Assembly (NCBI RefSeq): GCF_039543245.1
Contig: NZ_BAABJJ010000028.1
Coordinates: 28,240 to 92,239, forward strand
Length of the DNA stretch: 64,000 bases
Source of the DNA: Algibacter_G agarivorans
Lineage (GTDB): Bacteria; Bacteroidota; Bacteroidia; Flavobacteriales; Flavobacteriaceae
Reading direction: 5' to 3'
Shown here: positions 33,614 through 41,150 of the stretch, in pieces
Position numbering within the stretch: the stretch's first letter is position 1
Layout of the letters: each line of letters starts with the position of its first letter
Program-made: the position numbers and the translations under genes
The notes under the pieces: model-generated
What the model was told of the DNA's origin: nothing
Databases searched by the model: none
Seen by the model: the letters and a program-made list of their open reading frames with translations, nothing else

Positions 33614-34175
33614 AGTCTCATTGTTTTAAATTAATGTTTCTCTTAACTGAGATTTAGTTTTTTTCACCTCCTTAATTCTGTTTCTATACCTTATAAAAGG
33701 ACAAGTGACTTTCCGATAATTGCATTTTATTTTGAGGAAATTGATTAAAATATTTGCATAAATCTCAAAAGAATCTATGTTTAACCGTTTAACTTTGCAA
33801 TAATTGAAATCCATGAAGTACTAGGGGAGATGTCAAATTAATTATTTTAATTGTAGTAAACAATGATGAATATCATATGTGAATAACCCTGTTAATTTAA
33901 CCTTTTTGTTTTAATATTTAAGTAAACAACTACTAAAATGATAGGATTATTTGTAAGTAAAGACGGTTATATTTTATTTATGGACTAAAATAAATTATGA
34001 TAAAATGATACTACTCTTGAAAAGCCAATTATTTCAAAAATTCTTCTTTTGTAGTTATACTTCTTTATTATATAGTATCATAGGGTGTTTTATAAGTTTC
34101 AATAAGTATTCAAATTGCAGTAAAATATTTTAATTCATCAGACTTATTAACCTAAGCTTTTCCAGATTGTGTTCA
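33614..34175. other. 562-bp gap without a supported gene
   Basis: Very AT-rich. A 62-codon - strand ORF (33626-33814) has biased composition and no family resemblance, and I do not call it. A TAACTTTG box on + near 33789 resembles a -7 promoter element, but no gene follows it. No palindromic repeat of the families seen elsewhere. Confidence 0.5.
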
Positions 34176-35318
34176 TTAAATCATTCCATAAACAGGAACT
34201 ATAAATTCACCATTTAAAAATGTTTTGGCATCTAACTGACTTTGGAGTATAACGCCTTGAGGTTTGGTTTCCAGTAACCATAGAACGGCCTGTACTAATG
34301 GTGCAGCAGTGGTAGTTTGGATAGCTCGTAAGGTATGCTTGCCAACTTGTTGTGGCCGAATATGTTTAGCGATTTCCCAACGGCGTAAGCCCCCTTTGGA
34401 GTCCTTGCCTTCTACGGCTGCATAGATTATAATTTGGTCGTCTTCGATATGTGGAATTTCGTCTTGCATAATTTTTTGTAAACTGGAAATGGGATCTTTA
34501 GTGTTTTTTAAACCTTTTAGCTGCTTATCAACCCAGCTATAATGACCTCGGTGTCGTAAAGTTTTATAATCCATATGTTGTACTTTCCCACTCAAGGCAT
34601 CAGGAAGGTCTGCTGCACCACCAGAAGTGAGGTCTTCTTCATAAGTAATCCCGTTAATTATTATAACACTTCTTTCGGAAAGGGCAGGTCGGGATGTTTT
34701 TTTAAAATCTCGAATAACGATACAGTCCTTTAAATATTCCGTTGCCACACCAACAGGACTCCAAGTAAAACCATAAAAATGTGGTGCTACGGCATGATTG
34801 GTGAGTGCACCGACTTTAAATTCTAGTGTATTTACCTGATCAACTTTGTATTGCTTGCAAAATTCTTGGTACATAAAATGTGCCAGAACATCAATATAAC
34901 CAGGAGCCAGACCTGTTTGCAAAACAAATCCTATCTTGGCATTTTTGGACATTTCTATTATTTGGTTTGTTTCTGCTACATATTCGGTGAGGTTGGCATA
35001 ATAGAGCTTATTGTTTTTTGCATATTCCGCCATGGTAGGCGCTAAACTTCCAGGTAAACAATCGAGTAGGGCATCACCATTTTTAAAAATGGTTTTTACA
35101 TCGTCCGTAATATGTAAGGGATCCAAATGAAACGCAATCACTTTACAAGGTTTGGTAGTGCCTTTCATAATCCATTGGGCAACGTTTTGAGCTTTTGAGA
35201 GCGTACGATTACCAATATAAATAGTTGGTGTTACAGTGCTCCACTCAGCCAAAATAAGTCCTGCGGCTTCCGCAATACCACCTGCGCCTGCAATAATAAT
35301 GTTATAGTGTCTTTTCAA
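34176..35318 (-). CDS. saccharopine dehydrogenase-like oxidoreductase
   Basis: 380 aa. The N-terminal Rossmann fold begins IIIAGAGGIAEAAGLIL, and later LDCLPGSLAPTMAEYAKNN and FVLQTGLAPGYIDVLAH match the saccharopine dehydrogenase / lysine-ketoglutarate reductase superfamily, including its C-terminal dimerisation domain. The protein ends FIVPVYGMI. Homologues include lysine 6-dehydrogenases, carboxynorspermidine dehydrogenases and uncharacterised enzymes. The substrate, an amino acid or polyamine Schiff base, is unknown. Single gene. Confidence 0.85.
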   Translation of the reverse strand: MKRHYNIIIAGAGGIAEAAGLILAEWSTVTPTIYIGNRTLSKAQNVAQWIMKGTTKPCKVIAFHLDPLHITDDVKTIFKNGDALLDCLPGSLAPTMAEYAKNNKLYYANLTEYVAETNQIIEMSKNAKIGFVLQTGLAPGYIDVLAHFMYQEFCKQYKVDQVNTLEFKVGALTNHAVAPHFYGFTWSPVGVATEYLKDCIVIRDFKKTSRPALSERSVIIINGITYEEDLTSGGAADLPDALSGKVQHMDYKTLRHRGHYSWVDKQLKGLKNTKDPISSLQKIMQDEIPHIEDDQIIIYAAVEGKDSKGGLRRWEIAKHIRPQQVGKHTLRAIQTTTAAPLVQAVLWLLETKPQGVILQSQLDAKTFLNGEFIVPVYGMI

Positions 35319-35485
35319 ATTTTAGTGTAATAAATTGATGTACACTAATTTAAGGATAATTTAGCTTGTATGCGCTAAAAATTAGTAACGCTTTAAGTTT
35401 AAATGAAGGATTTTATTATGATTTATGTCATAATTTACGTTCATTTGTCAAATTACATTCGTGCTTAATTAAACTTAACTTTATT

Positions 35486-36211
35486 ATGAGAAAACTAGTA
35501 TTACTATGTGTTGTTATGGCTTTTTTAATTCCTAAACAATCAGTAGCCCAAAAAGATGGTGCTGCGGTAGCCGCAGTAGCGGGAGGACTCCTTGCTATTG
35601 GAGCTGGAATTGCTGCGGTGGAGCAAATGAAAGAGCAAGCCGAGTTAAGAGCAACGCAATGGGTATTATCCAATAGACCGGAATTAGAGAGTTTTTCATT
35701 AAAAACACTGGCTTTTAACGGTAAAAAAATGAAAGACATGTCTTCAACATCCGTTATTACGTATAAAATACAAGAGTTTAATCCTGCTATGGATCCAGAA
35801 CTTGATGGAAAAAAACAAGTGCTTTTTGGGTTTACAAGTCATGGATGGCTTAATCAAAGCGGTATTGATTTTGATAAAGTCAGATGGTATCTCGTTGATG
35901 ATGTAGAGTGGATGAACATGATGATTGCTTACGTAAAAGTATCCTCAGATGAAAAAGACGAATCAGCACTTAATAAAACACTATTAGAGGGTAAGGTGGT
36001 TAACAAGGGTATAAAAGTAAAAAGCAAATTGGTAATCCCGTTTTTTAAATTAACAGGCGATATGTATGTAGTAACCGATTATTCTTCTGAAATGAAGCTA
36101 TTGTATAACGAACGTTCTTTAGGCATCTTTTTAAAAGACACAAGAGATCTAGTTCAAATGGGTAGAGGTGATATTATAGATATCCACGAATACTTTTTTG
36201 ATAATGATTAA
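35486..36211 (+). CDS. exported protein of unknown function
   Basis: 241 aa from the ATG at 35486, directly before a signal peptide (KLVLLCVVMAFLIPKQSVAQ); a 40-codon in-frame extension upstream is not supported. The mature N-terminus is an Ala/Gly-rich hydrophobic helix (AAVAAVAGGLLAIGAGIAAV) that could insert in a membrane. The rest is a mixed alpha/beta domain (LFGFTSHGWLNQSGIDFDKVRWYLVDDVEW). No family recognised. Followed by a perfect inverted repeat and the restriction-modification locus. Confidence 0.75.
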   Translation: MRKLVLLCVVMAFLIPKQSVAQKDGAAVAAVAGGLLAIGAGIAAVEQMKEQAELRATQWVLSNRPELESFSLKTLAFNGKKMKDMSSTSVITYKIQEFNPAMDPELDGKKQVLFGFTSHGWLNQSGIDFDKVRWYLVDDVEWMNMMIAYVKVSSDEKDESALNKTLLEGKVVNKGIKVKSKLVIPFFKLTGDMYVVTDYSSEMKLLYNERSLGIFLKDTRDLVQMGRGDIIDIHEYFFDND

Positions 36212-36298
36212 TATAATTTAAAACATAAGAAAATCTAACTAAATGCGGTGGTTTTCAAATTCTTTATTAACTTTAAACATTCTCTTAAATTAATTAGT

Positions 36299-36324
36299 AA
36301 TAGCGACCTCAGGAGGTCGCTATT
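36299..36324. promoter_or_regulatory. perfect inverted repeat upstream of hsdM
   Basis: aatagcgacctc and its exact complement gaggtcgctatt around a 2-nt loop: a 12-bp perfect arm. It lies 28 nt before the hsdM ATG. There is no T-run on either side, so it is not a canonical terminator; an operator for the restriction-modification operon or a stem in its leader is possible. Confidence 0.5.
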
Positions 36325-36352
36325 GTATATAATAATAGTTACGAATCCATAA

Positions 36353-37915
36353 ATGACCGAACAAAAACAAAAACTCGAACAACAACTCTGGAACATCGCC
36401 AATACCCTACGTGGTAAAATGGATGCCGACGATTTTAGAGATTATATACTAGGCTTTATTTTTTACAAATACTTAAGTAGAAAAATGGATCTCTACGCCA
36501 ACGAAATTTTAAAGCCCGATGGCATTATATACCAAGATGCCGAGAAACACCCAGAAAGCGAAGCCCTATTAAGCGCTATAAAAGATGAAGCCTTAGATAA
36601 ACTAGGCTATTTCCTATTACCATCAGAATTGTTCTCAGAACTAGCCAGGAGAGGAAACGCAGGCGGAAAGAACAACTTCATTTTGGGCGATTTAGCCGCA
36701 GTGCTAAATCATATCGAGCAAAGTACCATGGGTTCAGAGAGTGAAGAAGATTTCGGTAACCTCTTTGAAGATTTAGATTTAACCAGCTCAAAACTCGGAA
36801 AATCTGAAAACGACAAAAACGAACTCATTGTAAAAGTACTATCCCATTTAGAAGATATCGATTTCGATATTGCCAATACCGAAAATGATCTCTTGGGCGA
36901 TGCCTACGAATACCTCATTGGTAAATTCGCAGCAGGCGCAGGAAAATCGGCAGGCGAGTTTTATACACCACAAGAAGTATCTAGTGTATTAGCAAAATTG
37001 GTAACCACAGGTAAAACAAAACTAAAAAATGTATACGATCCAACCTGCGGTTCAGGGTCGCTATTATTACGTGTAGCAAAAGAAGTAGAAGAAGTCAGCG
37101 AGTTTTTTGGTCAAGAAAGCAACCCAACCACCTATAACTTATGCCGCATGAATATGATCATGCACAACGTACATTACAAACGCTTCGATATTTATAATGA
37201 GGACACTTTGGTCAACCCATCGCCAAAACACAGTGAGATGCGTTTTGATGCCATTGTAGCCAATCCGCCGTTTTCTGCCAATTGGCAACCCGATAAAATA
37301 ATTAACGACGACCGTTTTTCGGCATACGGTAAAATGGCACCCAAAAGTAAAGCCGATTTTGCCTTTGTGCAACACATGGTACATCAGTTAGATGATAACG
37401 GAACCATGGCAGTCGTGCTACCACATGGCGTATTGTTTAGAGGCGCCGCCGAAGGACACATCCGTAAGTACCTCATAGAAGACCGCAACTACCTCGATGC
37501 CGTAATAGGTTTGCCAGCCAACATCTTTTATGGCACCAGTATACCTACCTGTATTTTGGTACTCAAGAAAAAACGAGAACATACAAATAACATCCTGTTT
37601 ATAGATTCCAGCCAGCATTTCGAGAAAGTAAAAACCCAAAATATGCTGCGAGAGGTAGACATCAATAAAATAATTGATACCTACACCAACCGCATAACCA
37701 CAGATAAATACAGCTATGTAGCCACATTGCAAGACGTAGCCGAAAACGACTATAACCTAAACATACCACGTTATGTAGATACTTTTGAAGAAGAAGAACC
37801 CGTAGACCTGGCAGCCGTTGCTAAGGAACTCAAAGCCATAAATACGGACATGGAAGCTACCAATGCCACCATAGCCAATTTCTGTAACCAATTAGATATA
37901 GACACACCGTTCTAA
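36353..37915 (+). CDS. hsdM: type I restriction-modification system, DNA methyltransferase subunit
   Basis: N6-adenine methyltransferase subunit of a type I system. 520 aa. The N-terminal HsdM_N helical domain begins KQKLEQQLWNIANTLRG. The SAM-binding motifs are AGEFYTPQEVSSVLA, DPTCGSGSLLLRV (motif I) and the catalytic NPPFSANW (motif IV). The C-terminus ends with a short helix. GC content is visibly higher than in hsdR (one 60-base stretch at 37441 counts 34 G+C), which suggests the subunits came from different sources. First gene of hsdM-hsdS-fic-hsdR. Confidence 0.96.
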   Translation: MTEQKQKLEQQLWNIANTLRGKMDADDFRDYILGFIFYKYLSRKMDLYANEILKPDGIIYQDAEKHPESEALLSAIKDEALDKLGYFLLPSELFSELARRGNAGGKNNFILGDLAAVLNHIEQSTMGSESEEDFGNLFEDLDLTSSKLGKSENDKNELIVKVLSHLEDIDFDIANTENDLLGDAYEYLIGKFAAGAGKSAGEFYTPQEVSSVLAKLVTTGKTKLKNVYDPTCGSGSLLLRVAKEVEEVSEFFGQESNPTTYNLCRMNMIMHNVHYKRFDIYNEDTLVNPSPKHSEMRFDAIVANPPFSANWQPDKIINDDRFSAYGKMAPKSKADFAFVQHMVHQLDDNGTMAVVLPHGVLFRGAAEGHIRKYLIEDRNYLDAVIGLPANIFYGTSIPTCILVLKKKREHTNNILFIDSSQHFEKVKTQNMLREVDINKIIDTYTNRITTDKYSYVATLQDVAENDYNLNIPRYVDTFEEEEPVDLAAVAKELKAINTDMEATNATIANFCNQLDIDTPF

Positions 37916-37917
37916 CT

Positions 37918-38034
37918 GTCATTGCGAGGACGAAGGACGTGGCAATCTCATGATAGAAACGAAAAAATGAACGAAGCAATCTCATGAAATGGAACGTAAA
38001 CAACAAACAGATTGCTTCGTGCCTCGCAATGACG
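37918..38034. repeat. complete GTCATTGCGAGG element
   Basis: Starts gtcattgcgagg and ends cctcgcaatgac, its inverse, with gcaatctca/gattgct segments inside. It begins 3 nt after the hsdM stop codon and separates hsdM from hsdS. Confidence 0.75.
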
Positions 38035-38087
38035 AAACAAGAGAAAATAATGAACAGAAACAAAACATATAAATTAAAATTTGGGCA

Positions 38088-38168
38088 CGACCACAAGGGT
38101 CAGGCTATCACTACTCGCTATTATGTGAAAAACAAAATAGCCTGTCCCGAACTTGTTTCGGGAAGCTC
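38088..38168. repeat. two short repeats: GGGCG-type fragment and TCCCGAAC palindrome
   Basis: ggcacgaccacaagggtcaggctatcactactcgc (38088-38122) matches the opposite strand of the repeat end at 18455-18487. Just downstream, tcccgaac...gtttcggga (38145-38163) is a separate perfect-armed palindrome. Together with the element above they fill the whole hsdM-hsdS gap. A 72-codon ORF across them is an artefact of repeat sequence. Confidence 0.6.
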
Positions 38169-38198
38169 AAACAAACCGTTCTATCCTTCGTGCAACTT

Positions 38199-39428
38199 AT
38201 GAGTACCGCAACAACACATAGCAATAACAAACCGTCATGGCGAGGAGGTACGACGAAGCAATCTGCCAATCGCATTCCTAAACTACGATTCAATGAGTTT
38301 GAAGGAGATTGGAATACAAAAAAAATAGGGGAAATATATAGAGTGAATGCAGGTGGAGATATTAATGAAAATCACGTTAGCCAAATAAAAACAGAGAAAT
38401 ATCAATATCCGATTTATGCAAATGCTAAAAAAGAAAAAGGGTTTTATGCATATTCAGATATTTACAATGTTGAACCAAACACGATAACAATTTCAGGGAG
38501 AGGTGCTCATTTGGGAATCGCACACGCAAGAGACCACAGGTTTTATCCTATTGTAAGATTGTTAGTCTTAAAACCGTTAAATGATGAAGATATACATTTC
38601 AGCGAGTGTGCCATTAATAGATTAAATCTATTTATTGAAAGTACTGGAGTGCCACAATTAACCGCACCTCAAATATCGGGGTACAAAATATCTTTCCCAT
38701 CCCTCCCCGAACAACAAAAAATAGCTGCCTTTTTATCTGCGGTAGATGAAAAAATACAGCAGCTCACCAAAAAGAAGGCCTTGTTGGAGCAATACAAAAA
38801 AGGCGTCATGCAACAACTCTTCTCTGGCAAGCTCCGCTTTAAAGATGAGAATGGGAATCCCTACCCAGATTGGGAGGAGAAACGATTGGGAGAAGTTGGA
38901 AAGATTGTTTCTGGTTTGACGTACAGTCCAGATGATATCAATGAAGAAGGTGTTTTAGTTCTACGTTCAAGCAATGTACATGGCAGACAAGTTACGTTTG
39001 ATGATAATGTTTACGTTAATATAGTAGATAATAAATTCAACCCAGTTGAAGAAAATGACATTCTGATTTGTGTAAGAAATGGTAGCAAAAGATTAATTGG
39101 AAAGAATGCTTTAATAAAAGGTAAAGCTATTGGTGTTGCATTTGGTGCTTTTATGACTGTTTATAGAAGTTCATCCAATTTGTTCTTGTTTCATTATTTC
39201 GATACTGTTGATTACAAGAAAGAAGTACATAAAAATTTAGGTGCTACTATTAATTCAATTAATGGAAGTGATTTGAAGAAATTCATGATTCCATATCCAT
39301 CGCAACCAGAACAACAAAAAATAGCCAATTATTTAAGTGCTATAGATAAAAAAATAGAAACCGTAAACACACAAATAGAAAAAACGCAACACTTTAAAAA
39401 AGGGCTGTTGCAGCAACTATTTGTGTAA
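38199..39428 (+). CDS. hsdS: type I restriction-modification system, specificity subunit
   Basis: Determines the target sequence of the methylase and nuclease. 409 aa from the ATG at 38199 (GTG three codons upstream is possible). Two target-recognition domains, each followed by a conserved helix: the first starts IPKLRFNEFEGDW and ends LPEQQKIAAFLSAVDEKIQQ, the second starts YPDWEEKRLGEVG and ends QPEQQKIANYLSAIDKKI. The first ~28 residues before IPKLRF are encoded by repeat DNA (see 38232-38265), so the N-terminus is atypical. Confidence 0.93.
   Translation: MSTATTHSNNKPSWRGGTTKQSANRIPKLRFNEFEGDWNTKKIGEIYRVNAGGDINENHVSQIKTEKYQYPIYANAKKEKGFYAYSDIYNVEPNTITISGRGAHLGIAHARDHRFYPIVRLLVLKPLNDEDIHFSECAINRLNLFIESTGVPQLTAPQISGYKISFPSLPEQQKIAAFLSAVDEKIQQLTKKKALLEQYKKGVMQQLFSGKLRFKDENGNPYPDWEEKRLGEVGKIVSGLTYSPDDINEEGVLVLRSSNVHGRQVTFDDNVYVNIVDNKFNPVEENDILICVRNGSKRLIGKNALIKGKAIGVAFGAFMTVYRSSSNLFLFHYFDTVDYKKEVHKNLGATINSINGSDLKKFMIPYPSQPEQQKIANYLSAIDKKIETVNTQIEKTQHFKKGLLQQLFV
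38232..38265 (+). repeat. repeat DNA coding the N-terminus of HsdS
   Basis: ccgtcatggcgaggaggtac...gaagcaatctgc matches the GTCATTGCGAGG family (compare 37918) but lies inside the hsdS frame. It is translated as PSWRGGTTKQSAN, just before the conserved IPKLRF start of the first recognition domain. Confidence 0.65.
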
Positions 39429-39435
39429 TTATGGT

Positions 39436-39570
39436 ATGCACGTATAATTTTGTAATTCAATTAGTATGCGCCTATTTTTTAGTAGTAGCGCATCATTTTT
39501 AGATTTATTGCGCATGTATTTTTTAAATAATCATATTTTGCGCATATATTTTTTGTTTAGCGCACGTTAT
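39436..39570 (+). promoter_or_regulatory. phased array of six TGCGCA(T) repeats before fic
   Basis: Six GC-centred units in AT-rich DNA. The GC dinucleotides lie at 39438, 39468, 39488, 39510, 39540 and 39560; four units read (t/a)gcgca(t/c) followed by an AT tract (for example tgcgcatgtattttt), and the other two are more diverged. Spacings are 30, 20, 22, 30 and 20 bp, close to whole helical turns, so the units face one side of the DNA. This fits an operator array controlling fic-hsdR. The regulator is unknown. Confidence 0.55.
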
Positions 39571-39608
39571 TTGGATATATTTGATGTAACTAGTTTTTAC
39601 CAAAACAA

Positions 39609-41150
39609 ATGGACAATAAGCAGTATTCACTAAAAATAAACACGTTTCATGGCAGACAAGCACCAGAAGATGGTGTTTTAGTTGGTTATGGAGCACTAAT
39701 TGAGCGTTTAAAACTACCAATACCACTACCTCATAGACTATCACTTGTTGCTCAAAAGTCTAAAAAATATCAATCAGACCGTTGGTCTGTATACTCACCA
39801 TCTTATCAGCCAGAAGAAACGCTTTACAAACAATTAGTATTTGCTATAAAATATGAAGGCATTAATCTATTGTTTTTTAAAGCTTTTTTTAATAGCATTA
39901 ATCAAAATAAACTTATAGAGTTATTACATATTGAGCCCAGTGGTCAATACAGTCGTAAAATTTGGTTTCTGTATGAATGGTTAATACAAAAACAAATAGA
40001 CATAAATGTAGATTTAAAAAAACGTAAATACATTCCGTTAATAGATAAAAACTTACAATATGCCATAAAAGGTAGTGAAGTCGCAAGGCAAAAAATAGTA
40101 AATAACCTTCCTGGTACACAAGAGTTTTGCCCATTAATATTTAAATCAGAGAAACTAGAAACCTATATTAATGCAAAACTATCAGAGCAAAAAAACACCT
40201 ACTTAAATGGGATTCATAAAGATGTGTTACAACGTGCATCTTCTTTTTTGCTATTAAAAGATTCAAAGGCTTCATTTACAATAGAGAATGAAAATCCAGG
40301 AACCAATAGAGCCATGCGTTGGGGAAAAGCTATTGGGCAAGCTGGTAATAAACCACTAAGCATTGAAGAATTAGAGCGTTTACAGCAAATCGTTATTGAA
40401 AATGCTAGGTTTGTAAAGCTGGGTTTAAGAGATGAAGGCGGATTTATAGGTGAACACGATAGAACTACTGGTGATGCAATTCCGCAACATATATCAGCAA
40501 AACATGAGGATTTACCATCCTTACTCAGAGGATTGGTCAGTGCCAACATGTTAATGCAAGACACAACTTATGATGCTGTATTGGCATCAGCCTCTATAGC
40601 TTTTGGATTTGTGTTTATACATCCTTTTGAGGATGGAAATGGTCGCTTACATAGATATTTAATACATCATATACTCGCTAAAAAAGAATTTACGAAACAA
40701 GGTGTTATTTTTCCGGTATCAGCATCGATTCTAGACCATATTGATGACTACAGAATAACCCTTGAAAGTTATTCGCATCCATTACTAGATTTTATTGCCT
40801 GGAAAGAAACGGACGGCCATAATGTGGAAGTTTTAAATGAAACTATAGACTTCTATAGATATTTTGATGCGACCAAACAAGCCGAATTTTTATATGATTG
40901 CGTAGATGATACATTAAATCGTGTTATTCCGCAAGAGGTAAATTATTTGTTACGATATGATGAGTTTAAACACTTTATCGATAACGAATTTGAAATGCCA
41001 GATAAAATGGTTGCTATTTTAGTTCGGTTTTTGGAACAAAATGATGGTATACTTTCAAAACGTGCTTTAAAGAAAGAATTTTCAGAATTAAATGAAGATG
41101 AGATTAATGCTATACAAGACAACTATCAAGATATTTTTTTAGATAATTAA
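39609..41150 (+). CDS. Fic family protein within the type I RM locus
   Basis: 513 aa. The Fic core HPFEDGNGRLHR (residues ~338-349) matches the catalytic HPFx(D/E)GNGRxxR exactly: His attacks, Asp/Glu binds Mg, and the Arg contacts the nucleotide phosphates. Such enzymes transfer AMP or another nucleotide to proteins. An upstream SFTIEN (residues ~222-227) fits the inhibitory (S/T)xxxE(G/N) motif, so activity is probably self-repressed. A long N-terminal domain precedes it and a C-terminal helical region follows. Its stop overlaps the hsdR start by one base, so the two are coupled. Fic genes inside type I loci are recurrent; their role there is not settled. Confidence 0.92.
   Translation: MDNKQYSLKINTFHGRQAPEDGVLVGYGALIERLKLPIPLPHRLSLVAQKSKKYQSDRWSVYSPSYQPEETLYKQLVFAIKYEGINLLFFKAFFNSINQNKLIELLHIEPSGQYSRKIWFLYEWLIQKQIDINVDLKKRKYIPLIDKNLQYAIKGSEVARQKIVNNLPGTQEFCPLIFKSEKLETYINAKLSEQKNTYLNGIHKDVLQRASSFLLLKDSKASFTIENENPGTNRAMRWGKAIGQAGNKPLSIEELERLQQIVIENARFVKLGLRDEGGFIGEHDRTTGDAIPQHISAKHEDLPSLLRGLVSANMLMQDTTYDAVLASASIAFGFVFIHPFEDGNGRLHRYLIHHILAKKEFTKQGVIFPVSASILDHIDDYRITLESYSHPLLDFIAWKETDGHNVEVLNETIDFYRYFDATKQAEFLYDCVDDTLNRVIPQEVNYLLRYDEFKHFIDNEFEMPDKMVAILVRFLEQNDGILSKRALKKEFSELNEDEINAIQDNYQDIFLDN

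Noticed and set aside
33626..33814. 62-codon - strand ORF upstream of the 533-aa exported protein.
   Set aside because: Biased composition, no start signal and no family; probably a chance open frame in AT-rich DNA.
37984..38202. 72-codon + strand ORF between hsdM and hsdS.
   Set aside because: Made of three repeat families; no domain, and it overlaps the hsdS start in a different frame.
39436..39570. The phased TGCGCA array considered as a CRISPR array.
   Set aside because: Units are too short and degenerate, with no regular spacers and no cas genes nearby.
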